Origin: Psychromonas aquimarina ATCC BAA-1526
GTDB lineage: Bacteria > Pseudomonadota > Gammaproteobacteria > Enterobacterales > Psychromonadaceae
Direction of reading: 5' to 3'
Assembly (NCBI RefSeq): GCF_000428725.1
Contig: NZ_AUAM01000020.1
Span: 35,775-99,774, forward strand
DNA length: 64,000 nucleotides
Made by a program: the position numbers and the translations under genes. How positions within the stretch are numbered: the stretch's first letter is position 1; each line of letters begins with the position of its first letter. The notes below the pieces were generated by a model. That model was not told the origin of the DNA and made no database searches. It was given only the letters and a program-made list of their open reading frames with translations. Shown here piece by piece: positions 17,586 to 26,929 of the stretch.

Positions 17586-18252
17586 ACTCTAGAACCAGTC
17601 GATACCCAGCACCGTAAACTGACTGAATCAAATCTTCGCCCTGACTTATCTCAGTCAGCTTTCGACGTAATTTCTTTATATGACTGTCAATGGTTCTATT
17701 ATTAACAACTCGATGATCAGAATACATATTATGCATTAACTGCTCACGCGTAAATATACATCCCGGTCTGCCGGCCAGAGGTTTTAGTAACTGAAATTCT
17801 ACTGACGTTAATGAGACTTCTTTACTCAGATAACTGGCAGTAAAGCGCTGTTCATCAAGAACAATAACAGTTTTACCGTTTACTGAAGGCTGTGACCTTC
17901 TTAAAACGGCTTTGACTCTGGCAACCACTTCTCTGGGACTAAAAGGTTTGCAGATATAATCATCAGCCCCCAGCTCTAACCCCAGCAGCCGGTCAATTTC
18001 ATCAACCTTTGCGGTAACCATCAGAATCGGCACATCAGAAAACTGACGAATCTCTTTGCATAGTTCAATACCGTCTTTACCCGGAAGCATAATATCGAGT
18101 AATACAGCTTTAGGCTGATGTCTCTTTATCCAGGTGATAACCTCGTCTCCATGATGGATCATGTGCGGATCATACTCAGTCAATTTGAAGTAATCGCTTA
18201 GCAGATTAGCCAGTTTGATTTCATCTTCCACAATCAATATTGTATTTGCCAT
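17584..18252 (-). CDS. OmpR-family response regulator, BaeR-like
   Basis: A 222-residue DNA-binding response regulator. The receiver has the acidic pocket VEDE, phospho-acceptor Asp53 in LLDIMLPGKDG and the conserved Lys in GADDYICKPFSPREV. The C-terminal winged helix has TSVEFQLLK and NRTIDSHIKKLRRKL. The stretch VTAKVDEIDRLLGLELGADDY is nearly diagnostic for the BaeR group, which responds to envelope stress with the kinase BaeS. No kinase gene is adjacent: the flanks are a convergent lipase and a degenerate AAA protein. It is therefore an orphan regulator in this genome region. Confidence 0.85.
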   Translation of the reverse strand: MANTILIVEDEIKLANLLSDYFKLTEYDPHMIHHGDEVITWIKRHQPKAVLLDIMLPGKDGIELCKEIRQFSDVPILMVTAKVDEIDRLLGLELGADDYICKPFSPREVVARVKAVLRRSQPSVNGKTVIVLDEQRFTASYLSKEVSLTSVEFQLLKPLAGRPGCIFTREQLMHNMYSDHRVVNNRTIDSHIKKLRRKLTEISQGEDLIQSVYGAGYRLVLE

Positions 18253-18350
18253 ATTCGATTCTCTTATCTATCTGAGCAGGTTAACGGCAAACGCTTATCT
18301 GAAACAAAAATCGTAGCAAGGTAAACCGGCCGATATCTAATATTGCTTTT

Positions 18351-18809
18351 TTAAGCGCTTGGAAAACGGATAACCACATCTACTTTTGATGACATAGAGG
18401 CCGTTAATGTCTGCGCTTTTTCAGTCGCTAAAATAACGATACCGTTGTGCTTAGCTATGTTCTTAAATAAATTATTGATATCAAAACTGCTTTCTTGTCC
18501 ATGAGGATTCCGCACTGCAGTTTTTTTCTCGAATAACAGATCTGCTTCCGTAAATTGTATTATATCTCTACTGTTTCGAGCTTTGCTGAACAGCTCTGCA
18601 ATATGAGTTTGTGATTCTTTATCTGCAATAGCGCTCGATAACTGCACCGTTTTACTGCTGTAACCTCTAATATCATCGGTTGCCGCACTAAGGTCACTAG
18701 GAGAAGCACCGTTAAATGTGATCAGGAAACGTCTCGGATGAGTTGTATGCTGAGACATATCTTGTAAAAAACGGTTATAGCTTTTGCTGAGGTATTCTAC
18801 GATTATCAT
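18351..18809 (-). CDS. Degenerate AAA-ATPase-like protein lacking the Walker A motif
   Basis: A 152-residue protein whose second half follows an AAA core in order: IIQFTEADLLFEKKTAV at residues 83-99 sits where AAA proteins have the Walker B hhhhDEAD, then INNLFKNIAKHNGIVILATE (sensor 1) and VDVVIRFP. In the position of Walker A (about 32-42) it has FNGASPSDLS, with no GK[ST]. Walker B Asp is replaced by Thr, and sensor-1 Asn by Glu. Nucleotide hydrolysis is therefore unlikely. It may be a pseudo-ATPase or a decaying gene; an in-frame stop just upstream argues against a longer N-terminus. It lies 98 bp upstream of the baeR-like gene on the same strand. Confidence 0.6.
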   Translation of the reverse strand: MIIVEYLSKSYNRFLQDMSQHTTHPRRFLITFNGASPSDLSAATDDIRGYSSKTVQLSSAIADKESQTHIAELFSKARNSRDIIQFTEADLLFEKKTAVRNPHGQESSFDINNLFKNIAKHNGIVILATEKAQTLTASMSSKVDVVIRFPSA

Positions 18810-19267
18810 TTTTTATCCATCTGCCTGATGCTCAAGCATCATATTGTATTTAGTTGTATTAAAACCTGTTTCTGAACGCAGTTTAACAGCTTATTGAACA
18901 AAAAGTTTAATATTAGCGGCTTTTGGAGCGGTACTTTTATCTCTAACGTGTTTATTATTTGATTCACGCGAGGGGCAGCCCTGCTGGCTGCTGTTTTGCT
19001 CAGCAAGATGGATGTGGTCATTCTGTGCAGCTCATTATCACGCCTTGATTAAGAAACTTTCAGGCTTAACAGAAGCAGTTTTTAAAGATAAACAGCCCCT
19101 AGTTTGTAATAAAACTTGATGCTCATTTCTGCTGCCGATTAAACTGATATGGATTTGTGGTTGGTGCCACACAACAAAATTGCTCCCCATCAATTAACTC
19201 TGCTTTTAACCCGCAATGAATTAAAAATAATCAAGATATATGACGGCGACGACAATACAGCATCATT
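18810..19267. other. 458-bp region without a supportable gene
   Basis: A 60-codon minus-strand frame at 18839-19021 has no ribosome site and no family features, so it is not called. A CRP-like palindrome, TGTGG-N6-CCACA, lies at 19156-19171 but is not positioned near a start codon. Confidence 0.5.
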
Positions 19268-19813
19268 TTAGCGCCATTTAATGGAGCAGCCCATACTTGC
19301 ATTTTGTATTTCCGGCCCATTTCCAGTTGCTGCAATCCGGCGCATTGCATTAACTAATTCAGGAACCCGGTTATCAGCGCCGCCCATATTGATATTATCT
19401 AAGCGGCCGCGATACTGCAGCTCTCCTCTATTGTTAAAACCAAAGAAATCAGGGGTGCAGACCGCATTGTACAGCCTGCCGACCGTTTGTTCCTGATCAA
19501 CAAGATAAGGGAAGGTAAAACCGTATTGTTTAGCAAATATCTTCATGTTTTCAGGGGAATCCTGCTCAACAAGCAGATAATCGTTGGACATAACGGCCAG
19601 TACATTAATACCTTCAGCCGTTAACAGCTGCGTATCTTTCGCTAAGCGCTGTGCAATACGCTGCACATAGGGGCAGTGATTGCAGATAAACATGATTAAT
19701 AAACCTTTATCTCCTAACTGCTCACTCATGGTAAAACTTTCACCATCAGCATTTTTTAATGTGAATTCCGGGGCTTTCCAGCCAAAATCGCAAAGCGGTG
19801 TATCAAGTAACAT
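19268..19813 (-). CDS. Thioredoxin-like redoxin with a CNHCPYV motif
   Basis: A 181-residue cytoplasmic redoxin-fold protein: APEFTLKNADGESFTM at the N-terminus, FICNHCPYVQRIAQRLA as the C-x2-C active site, and GRLDNI near the C-terminal third. It belongs to the AhpC/TSA-like thioredoxin family often called PRX-like 1. The physiological substrate is unknown. The start at 19813 is chosen because GGAGAA lies seven bases upstream; an ATG six codons earlier would place that site inside the gene. It follows the nitroreductase gene on the same strand after 80 bp, so the two are probably co-transcribed. Confidence 0.82.
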   Translation of the reverse strand: MLLDTPLCDFGWKAPEFTLKNADGESFTMSEQLGDKGLLIMFICNHCPYVQRIAQRLAKDTQLLTAEGINVLAVMSNDYLLVEQDSPENMKIFAKQYGFTFPYLVDQEQTVGRLYNAVCTPDFFGFNNRGELQYRGRLDNINMGGADNRVPELVNAMRRIAATGNGPEIQNASMGCSIKWR

Positions 19814-19893
19814 GATTGATTTCTCCAGCATAAGGCCTGAACGGAATAATCTCCAGTGCAGGCGGTTTTAATTGAGTAAGATCCCGGCTGATA

Positions 19894-20550
19894 TTATAAA
19901 ACCTGCATCACCTGCCCGGCGGCTAAACGTGATTTAGGAAGCTGCGCATTATAATCTTCGACGCTGTCATGGTAACCGATCGCCAGTGCAACATCACAAA
20001 TATAACCGCCTAACTCATCAGCAAAAGTCTCACTGATCAGTGCACTGTCTATACCTTCCATGGTCGTTGAATCTATACCAAGGCGCGCTAACACATGTAA
20101 TGTATTGCCCAGCGCTAAATAGGTTTGTGCTTTGGTCCAGGCGGCATTACTGCCCGTTTTATCGGTATTTAAATCCGCAAAAGCAAAAGCGCCGAACGCC
20201 TGTTCACGATCTTGTGATTTCGTACGCTGCGCTGCGATATCACTGTCAATTACTTTAGCATAATCTTCGCGCTTATATTCCGGGTTATGCGCAAACAAAA
20301 TAATATGCGAAGCGGCTTTAGCATGAGGCTGGTTAAACTGGAATTTATTCGCAAAAGTATCATGCAGGCGCTGCTTTGCCTGCTCACTTTCAATCACGAT
20401 AAACTTCCATGGCTGCGAATTGATTGAAGAAGCTGACAAGCGCATTGCTTCATAAATCACCTGTAAATCCTGCTCCGATATACGTTTTGACGGATCATAT
20501 CTTTTGGCTGTATAGCGGTTTTGTAAGTCTGTAATAATCGGGTGTGTCAT
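19894..20550 (-). CDS. NfsB-like FMN-dependent nitroreductase
   Basis: A 218-residue NAD(P)H-dependent flavin enzyme of the nitroreductase family, reducing nitro compounds or quinones. Features: NRYTAKRYDPSKRISEQDL at the start, LSASSINSQPWKFIVIES (FMN contact region), AAWTKAQTYLALGNTLH (dimer and flavin pocket) and TTMEGIDSALI near the C-terminus, all typical of the NfsB/YdgI group. The length is standard. A strong GGAG precedes the start. It is divergent from a LysR regulator 105 bp away, which is the usual arrangement for regulator and target, and is followed by the thioredoxin-like gene. Confidence 0.88.
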   Translation of the reverse strand: MTHPIITDLQNRYTAKRYDPSKRISEQDLQVIYEAMRLSASSINSQPWKFIVIESEQAKQRLHDTFANKFQFNQPHAKAASHIILFAHNPEYKREDYAKVIDSDIAAQRTKSQDREQAFGAFAFADLNTDKTGSNAAWTKAQTYLALGNTLHVLARLGIDSTTMEGIDSALISETFADELGGYICDVALAIGYHDSVEDYNAQLPKSRLAAGQVMQVL

Positions 20551-20655
20551 CGTTATCTCCAGTTAATTATTTACTGGTGTTAATAGTAGAGGTTGATTAG
20601 GTGCCTTTGAACAGTATAATGTTTGAAACTTTATCAAAAGAAATTAGACAATATG

Positions 20656-21588
20656 CTATTAGAAGACCTGCAGGTTATCCTGAAAGTGGCTGAATTTCGC
20701 AGTATTACGGCCGCAGCTGAAAGTTTAGATATGCGAACAGCAACAGCCAGTGCGGCTGTTAAACGTGTAGAAAAATCATTAGGCTTCGAGTTATTTATCC
20801 GTACAACACGGCAGCTTCGCCTGTCCAGTGCAGGAGAGCGCTACATCCCTCAATGTGAGCAGGCATTATTGATGTTAGATCATGCGCAGAAAAATATGAA
20901 AGATGACCTGGATATCATTGATGGTGAACTGCGTATTTCGCTGTCATCAGACCTGGGAAGAAACAGAGTGATTCCCTGGCTGGATGATTTTATGGAAGCT
21001 CATCCTAATGTCAGTTTAAGAGTCAATATTAGTGATAGTAATGTCGATTTTTACCGCGACTCTGTTGATATTGCGTTACGTTACGGCTCACCGACGGATG
21101 CAGGTGTTTATGGGTTTAAGATATGTAACGTTCCCGGCGTATTATGTGCGTCACCTGAATATTTAGAGAAACACGGTACACCTGTACACCCTGACGACTT
21201 AGCAGCACATAACGGACTTTTTTATCAGCTCCACGATATCGTCCATGATGTCTGGCGGTTTTCGGATAAAGATAAAGACTATAAAATCAAAATGAGCAGC
21301 AACCGTATTGCTAATGATGCCGAGCTGGTAAGGCGCTGGTGTGTTGCCGGGCAGGGAGTGGCGGTAAAATCCTGCCTTGATATGTCTGCAGATTTATTAT
21401 CAGGAAAACTCGTTAATGTCATGCCTGAATTTAAACCTAAAGCGACTGAATTGTGGCTGATCTGTCCAAGCAGGCAGTCCATCACACCAGCGGTGCGTTT
21501 ATTACGAGATACATTTAGAACGCAAAGTAAAGGCGTGTTAAAACAATTGATTGAGCATGGGATTTTAGATGAAAGTGTACTTGGCTGA
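20656..21588 (+). CDS. LysR-family regulator, divergent from the nitroreductase gene
   Basis: A LysR-type transcriptional regulator of about 310 residues. The N-terminal winged helix reads FRSITAAAESLDMRTATASA and the linker KSLGFELFIRTTRQLRL, and the effector domain starts at GELRISLSSDLG. The frame is open to a TTG at 20623, but the ATG at 20656 gives the standard LysR opening MLLEDLQVILKVAEF and is preferred. It probably controls the divergent nitroreductase/thioredoxin-like pair in response to an electrophile or quinone-type signal (inference from arrangement). Confidence 0.85.
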   Translation, partial: LLEDLQVILKVAEFRSITAAAESLDMRTATASAAVKRVEKSLGFELFIRTTRQLRLSSAGERYIPQCEQALLMLDHAQKNMKDDLDIIDGELRISLSSDLGRNRVIPWLDDFMEAHPNVSLRVNISDSNVDFYRDSVDIALRYGSPTDAGVYGFKICNVPGVLCASPEYLEKHGTPVHPDDLAAHNGLFYQLHDIVHDVWRFSDKDKDYKIKMSSNRIANDAELVRRWCVAGQGVAVKSCLDMSADLLSGKLVNVMPEFKPKATELWLICPSRQSITPAVRLLRDTFRTQSKGVLKQLIEHGILDESVLG

Positions 21589-21650
21589 GTAAGAGATACT
21601 CATCGGCAGCTATCGCTTTACGGCGTGCTGTTTCCAGGGCGGTAAAAATA

Positions 21651-22178
21651 TTAACTGGCCGGTGTTAATTGATATTTTGACTCTTGAAGATACTCAGCAG
21701 ATGCACTTCTCGCTTTTTCTCCATTACCCGCCATAATCACTTCATATATTCTGCGGTGTTCATTAATACAGGTACAGCCCTCTTCCGATGAGTGGACAAT
21801 AAAGTTAACAAACATGGTGGTTAATATATGCCCGAAGGGTAAATAAAAGTCATTGCCTGTCGCATTAAATATCAGACTATGAAATTTAGTATCCACCTCT
21901 GTCCAGGCTTGCTGGTCAAATTCATCGGCAGCCGCAATTTCAGTCATCTTCTGAAATATTTCCGAGAATTCAATACGCTGCTCTACCGTTGCATATTTAG
22001 CCGCCAGCGCACATGCTTCTGGTTCAACAGCACGACATAAACCTAAAAACTGAAAACAAAAATGATCCGTATCAGTTAAGCCGTCCATCCACTCGATTAA
22101 CTGCGGCTCTAAAAAGTTCCAGTAAGCCCGGTCTAATACTCGTGTACCAATTTTGGGACGAGACTCAAGCAGACCTTT
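21651..22178 (-). pseudogene. GntR-family (FCD) regulator truncated in its DNA-binding domain
   Basis: The intact part has the end of the winged helix (KGLLESRPKIGTRV) followed by RAYWNFLEPQLIEWM and the FCD effector domain with the metal-binding pattern (FHSLIFNATGN, then INEHRRIYEVIM). This resembles DgoR-type repressors of sugar-acid catabolism. Upstream of Lys at 22178 the expected helix-turn-helix (SRTTVREAL-type) is missing. What remains is LSGELPERQ followed by a short unrelated run and a stop in frame. A methionine start at 22088 would give only the FCD half. The gene has lost its recognition helix, so it cannot be a normal repressor. Confidence 0.72.
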
Positions 22179-22274
22179 GAGGAAATTATTAAAGCACTGC
22201 CTTTCAGGCAGCTCGCCAGAAAGTCTTTAGCGGATCTTAACCAGGAGAAAATAGAAAAATTAATGTATGAATAA
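22137..22274 (+). pseudogene. Possible 3' fragment of an unidentified gene
   Basis: The plus-strand frame has no start codon but reads as a plausible helical protein tail, FEEIIKALPFRQLARKSL then ADLNQEKIEKLMYE and TAA. It overlaps the broken end of the GntR gene on the other strand. It may be a coincidental open frame or the remnant of a gene joined here by recombination. I do not recognise the family. Confidence 0.25.
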
Positions 22275-22388
22275 CGCCTAATAATATAGTTGTTACTACG
22301 GCTGAGCAAAAAGCCCCCTGCTCAGCATGCAGTAACGGAATAAAAACGCTGACTCGGATTAATTTTAGTATCGACACACAATTTTAAA

Positions 22389-25300
22389 TTAATGAATCAC
22401 TGTTGTGGGTTTGCCTTCACCATTCGGTACAAGTTGGTTATCTTTCATCCAAGTTAAAGCCTTAAATAACCGTTGCTCTGAATAGCGTGTTTTACTCTCA
22501 TGCCAGTTATATAAAAAATCATTCACTATATTTTGATCTAGCGGTTGCTTACCGTCAATTAACATATCATTCCAACAAGCATATAAAGTCGCAATAATTT
22601 CACATTGTGCAGTATTCAAAGGTTTCAGCAACTCTATTAATTTTTCAATTTTTTGATAATCATCTGCAAAACCATCTTTGGCGAGCTCGGCAATAAACTC
22701 TAAACTTTGTTCTGGGTGATAAGAGACTTGTTGACTATTAGCTTTTGTATTTCGAGAGACAGAAAAGCATCTGCTTTTTTCAGCTAAAGATTCGATACCA
22801 ACATTTTTATTGTAAATACAGATATGATCTAACGGGCCAGCTGCTTTTCTTTGATAAGTTGTTTTTAAATCCTGTTTAGTTACCATATCACACAAGTAAA
22901 ATGTTTTTGCCAATCGCACTCTACCAAACTTGGCTACATCTCTGTTTTTATCAACGATTAAACTCGCAAGCTGCAACCGTAAGTCAATAAATGAGATGGA
23001 AGTAATTTTGTTATTACCAAAGTAGTCTATTTTTTTCGGATCGCTAATCAAATCATAAAACTCTAGCTTGGCCAATTTTAATTGTGAAGACAATTCGGCC
23101 AACCGATACAACAGGTGTTCATGTTGATAATGTTTCGCATAGTCTTTTATCTGTACGATACCTGCATTTTCAGTTAGCACACCATCACCTACAAAATAAG
23201 CCTTTTTGTAACTTATTAGAATTTCAGGCGAATTGATAAATAGCTTTTTCCATTCAGCAAACAAGTTGATAACAGCACAGTAAAGCTTATCTGAAATTGT
23301 ATTCCCCGAAAACTCAAACAAAGGTTCAATAATTCTACGCCAAAAGGATTCACTGTTATTTGGTGATAAAGGGTTACCAACAAACAACTCTAGTCCTCCT
23401 TGAATAGGGTTATTGGCTGGAAAAATGGTTTCCAAACATTCGTTTTCAGCAAAAACAATCACCGAGGATAACTTAAATATATCCATGTATATTTCACTGG
23501 GAATAATCGGTTTCCACATGTTTTCAGCATCTACTGATATAGGGTATTTTCGAACAGTAAACGACTTAGCTAGCGCATACCAATAAAATACTTTACTAGC
23601 CTCTTTAGCATTGCTTGCAAAATAACCTTTTTGTGAAGGAGGTCCAGATAAACAACGACTTTTCCTGAAATCCATCATTGGAATGTCTAATCGAAACCAT
23701 ATCGATCCAACTGTCCCTTTTTTAACACGACAAGGGGTTAAATCATCCATAAAGCCGATAAACTCCCCTGCACATTCCCCATATGCTTTTTTATTGGTTT
23801 GTCGCCTGTCATTTAAGGGTAGCCCTCCAACCACTATAGCATCTCTTTCTGCTACTCGACGTGATCTTTTAAAGTCCTTACTAGTTTGACCTGACCATTC
23901 CTTTATTCCTGTTTTATTCGCACCTAGTCCAATTGAGATAGACATTTTTGAACTAAGTATATTGTTACAGGCTAAATCAACATCATTTTTATTTAACCAA
24001 TTTATTTCTGAAAGCACTTTCTTTCTCATCCATGTAAGATCAACTAGAGGAATTTCTCTGCTAGAATTTAACCCCGAATTTTCTCCCTTATATCTCCAAA
24101 TGGTAAAGGCTATCGGAAATCGTCCTTTTACATCAAAAAACTCTTTTCCATCAATAAGTACACCACTAACGTCTTCAAACGAACCTAGTATTTCATTCCT
24201 TATATTTTTAAAAACAGGACGATTAGTAAGCCATGCAGATTTGGTAAACAAAAACAGTAAAGACTCCCCTGGCAGACCACCATCTTTTGCGGCTTGACAG
24301 ATCAGTTTCATTTGAGCAAGAAAACAGCAATATCGTTCTGAACTAGCATCTTTACCAACCATATTCATGATTGAAGGATGAACTGCATAAGTAATATTAC
24401 TAGCAGTTTGTTCATCTTCATTTCGGTAAGGAGGGTTACATAAAAAAGCTAAAGGTTTATCAGGTGATTGGCCTTTCTCGGCTAAATAACCTGTTATCTG
24501 TTCAATGTATTGCTCTGCGCTAATATCAAGGAAATTAAGCCCTTTGTTTTCAGAAACTTTCGGTACTACTGTAAACTTACCATTGTGCCAAGCATCACCT
24601 TTCATACGTTTTTCTACGGTATATAATAGCTCAGGCTCTATCTCACTCACGACCTTATGGCGCAATTCTAGTGGAGACTTCCAATTCGTCACTAAGTTTC
24701 CACTACCACAGGCAGGATCAATCACTAAATGATTTTTGCCAATATCGCCAAGCTTTTGTTTAACTATCCACATGGTAAATTTAGCTAGGTCTAAATCAGT
24801 AAAAAATATTCCATGCTTTTTCCTGAAATTATTATCTACAGCATCAATGGCTTTATCATACTTAGCAAAAAAGTCATCAAGACTCTCCGTCTCACTATAG
24901 AAAATATAATGATTTTCAACGAATTTTTTAAAAAACACTGCTTGACCGGGGAGCAAACTGTCAACACTCTCGCCATTAATAGTAGCCTGAGATGGGTTTT
25001 TCTGGCTTATTTCAAGGGTTGAATCCTCATCCCAACCAAACACCATACTATAAAATGCACGAACAACTTTTATCGGGTTTTCAGGGGCAAAAAAAACCTT
25101 CATTGCAACCAAAGTATCCGTAAAGTTTCGGATCGTTATTTTTCTTCTAATTCGTTTTTGGCTTTTCAATGAATTTTCAAAAGACTCTATTTCCTTAATC
25201 TTTTCGGCTGTTGTTGCTTTGAAAAGACCATCAATTATTTCATTTCGAAAAATCCAAGTTGTTTGACTTAATATAATTCTTTTAAGGTGTATGTACTTTT

Positions 25301-25679
25301 TTGCAAATTGTTTACCAAGTGTGGAAGCAGCCCCTTTAGCACTTATTATTTCAGCTATAATCTGTGGGTCTAAATCAGCAACTTTCCAGATAGCTAACAT
25401 GCCTTTTGTTGAAACAACAACAGCCGCAAAATCCAATTTTCTTTGATAAGCGATTGCCTGAAATAAGCCACTGAACCAGTCTGCTTGCTTAGACTTTAAC
25501 TCAAGGACGAATAACCCCTTTACGTAACCATCAGAGTTTGCAGCCTCTTTTTGACGAGTGAAACTATCACCAAATATTTTTCTAAAATATTTGAGAATTA
25601 GGTCTTCATTGGCTTTTTCTTCTGAATTGGATAAATATTGAAATAGTCCATCAATATGTTCCGGGAGCGAGTTCGCCAT
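22389..25679 (-). CDS. Single-polypeptide restriction-modification-like protein (type IIG-like nuclease plus N6-adenine methylase)
   Basis: A 1096-residue protein. Residues 1-100 carry a PD-(D/E)XK nuclease pattern: Asp50, then FVLELK with Glu60 and Lys62, then QAIAY (Q74-x3-Y78) as in RecB-like nucleases. A helical linker leads to a gamma-class amino-methylase: KKHGIFFTDLDLAKF (about 288-301), motif I DPACGSGN at 321-328 and catalytic NPPY at 415-418. The rest is a long target-recognition region. The layout and size match type IIG enzymes of the Eco57I kind, which cut and methylate DNA at one site. No separate specificity, methylase or BREX-type genes flank it. Composition is visibly more AT-rich than its neighbours, suggesting transfer. 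AGGA lies six bases before the ATG. Confidence 0.85.
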   Translation of the reverse strand: MANSLPEHIDGLFQYLSNSEEKANEDLILKYFRKIFGDSFTRQKEAANSDGYVKGLFVLELKSKQADWFSGLFQAIAYQRKLDFAAVVVSTKGMLAIWKVADLDPQIIAEIISAKGAASTLGKQFAKKYIHLKRIILSQTTWIFRNEIIDGLFKATTAEKIKEIESFENSLKSQKRIRRKITIRNFTDTLVAMKVFFAPENPIKVVRAFYSMVFGWDEDSTLEISQKNPSQATINGESVDSLLPGQAVFFKKFVENHYIFYSETESLDDFFAKYDKAIDAVDNNFRKKHGIFFTDLDLAKFTMWIVKQKLGDIGKNHLVIDPACGSGNLVTNWKSPLELRHKVVSEIEPELLYTVEKRMKGDAWHNGKFTVVPKVSENKGLNFLDISAEQYIEQITGYLAEKGQSPDKPLAFLCNPPYRNEDEQTASNITYAVHPSIMNMVGKDASSERYCCFLAQMKLICQAAKDGGLPGESLLFLFTKSAWLTNRPVFKNIRNEILGSFEDVSGVLIDGKEFFDVKGRFPIAFTIWRYKGENSGLNSSREIPLVDLTWMRKKVLSEINWLNKNDVDLACNNILSSKMSISIGLGANKTGIKEWSGQTSKDFKRSRRVAERDAIVVGGLPLNDRRQTNKKAYGECAGEFIGFMDDLTPCRVKKGTVGSIWFRLDIPMMDFRKSRCLSGPPSQKGYFASNAKEASKVFYWYALAKSFTVRKYPISVDAENMWKPIIPSEIYMDIFKLSSVIVFAENECLETIFPANNPIQGGLELFVGNPLSPNNSESFWRRIIEPLFEFSGNTISDKLYCAVINLFAEWKKLFINSPEILISYKKAYFVGDGVLTENAGIVQIKDYAKHYQHEHLLYRLAELSSQLKLAKLEFYDLISDPKKIDYFGNNKITSISFIDLRLQLASLIVDKNRDVAKFGRVRLAKTFYLCDMVTKQDLKTTYQRKAAGPLDHICIYNKNVGIESLAEKSRCFSVSRNTKANSQQVSYHPEQSLEFIAELAKDGFADDYQKIEKLIELLKPLNTAQCEIIATLYACWNDMLIDGKQPLDQNIVNDFLYNWHESKTRYSEQRLFKALTWMKDNQLVPNGEGKPTTVIH

Positions 25680-26044
25680 ATGACATCCTTTAGCTATTTA
25701 TGTGATTTTTATTAGTTATTTAAATAGCTTAGACAAAATCTATGGGATTAGCATTATTTAAGTGGAAGTTATCTTTTAAGTTTCAGGGCTATTACGGTGT
25801 CGGGATTTTATAAATTGAAAATGAGGTAAGGGTAAGAAATAAGACGCAGTCTATTGATCTTAAAAGTTGCAATTTACGAGGCGTTTGTAGCCTAAACTCG
25901 AGCTAGAAGCTAACACCCATAAAGCGACTTGGAAACCTACAAATTCGTGGTCAACATTACTTAATCACTACAGTGTTCAGTCCCCTGCAGCCGGTTACTG
26001 AACACTGCTTAGCAAATACAAACATTTACTGCGGTTTTGTCAGT
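25680..26044. other. 365-bp intergenic region upstream of the restriction-modification-like gene
   Basis: AT-rich near the gene start, then mixed composition. It should contain the promoter of the large minus-strand gene. I see no ORF, tRNA-like sequence or obvious attachment site. Confidence 0.5.
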
Positions 26045-26929
26045 TTAGGCTTTAACGGCATCATCAACTATCTTCAGGGTCGATTGAAGTGAACCAGTTG
26101 CACAGATAAATAATCCATGATGGCAGAATATTCCATCGGCAATCTGTGCTGCTTTTGAAAACTCGTCATCACATAAACCAGCCCAGGACTTTGGAAAATC
26201 CTTACGGTTTGAGAATTCTCCAGGAGCTGTTGGAACAGCACGGGCGTACCACTTTTCACCATGAGGGTAGACTGCATAAAGAATCGTTTCATTTCCTTTG
26301 CTGTTAAACAGGTGTTCTACCCACTTACAATCTTCAGGAACAATAATATATGAATGCTGTTTATCCTGTGCCTCTTTAAGTGCAGTTTCCAGTCCGTCGC
26401 GGCTGTCAATCCAGTGCTTTGCCCGTTCGATTGCAGTCTGAAGTAATAAACGTGCCCGCAACACTTCGCCGGCAAAGGCTTCATCAGCTTTAGAATGATC
26501 CAGAGGATTCATCATGGAGATTGACCCCGATAATGATATTTCACGCACATCAGAAAAGTCTTCAATGTGATGAGTTAATGTCACTCCATTATCAATTGCA
26601 TCAAACTGCCGGATCAAACGTCGACAAATCCTATCTGCAATATGAGGACAGCCGCAAATCTCAGTACCATAATGGGACCATATTAAGCCGACCGATGACA
26701 TCTTCAAACCATCATCGTATGCCGGGCCGTTCTTAAAGTGGTGGTCATATATCTTTTCCTCGTGATTGTAGTAACCACCGACATCAACGAGGTAATCACA
26801 TTTCGCCCATACTTTGGGATCACGTGAACGCAGTATTTCATACTCCGGATGCAGCATAGACAATGCTGCAACTGCAAAAACATCATCGGCATGAAATGCC
26901 CCGCTATGTGTTCCAAATATCTTCTTCAA
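26045..26929 (-). CDS. MYG1-family (UPF0160) metal-dependent hydrolase
   Basis: A 294-residue protein of the MYG1 family, related to DHH phosphoesterases; the eukaryotic member is a 3'-5' exoribonuclease. Visible signatures: the start FGTHSGAFHADDVFAVAAL (metal-binding His and Asp), LVDVGGYYNHEEKIYDHH, FDAIDNGV, and a C-terminal IFCHHGLFICATGS. All expected metal-ligand positions look intact and the length is standard for bacterial members. The gene is isolated, with intergenic gaps of more than 350 bp on both sides. The bacterial role is not established. Confidence 0.88.
   Translation of the reverse strand: MKKIFGTHSGAFHADDVFAVAALSMLHPEYEILRSRDPKVWAKCDYLVDVGGYYNHEEKIYDHHFKNGPAYDDGLKMSSVGLIWSHYGTEICGCPHIADRICRRLIRQFDAIDNGVTLTHHIEDFSDVREISLSGSISMMNPLDHSKADEAFAGEVLRARLLLQTAIERAKHWIDSRDGLETALKEAQDKQHSYIIVPEDCKWVEHLFNSKGNETILYAVYPHGEKWYARAVPTAPGEFSNRKDFPKSWAGLCDDEFSKAAQIADGIFCHHGLFICATGSLQSTLKIVDDAVKA

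Noticed and set aside
18839..19021. 60-codon minus-strand ORF
   Set aside because: No ribosome site, no recognisable domain, and its composition looks like translated AT-rich spacer.
19156..19171. CRP-like palindrome TGTGG-N6-CCACA
   Set aside because: It deviates at both key positions from TGTGA/TCACA and lies beyond the 3' end of the nearest gene rather than at a promoter.
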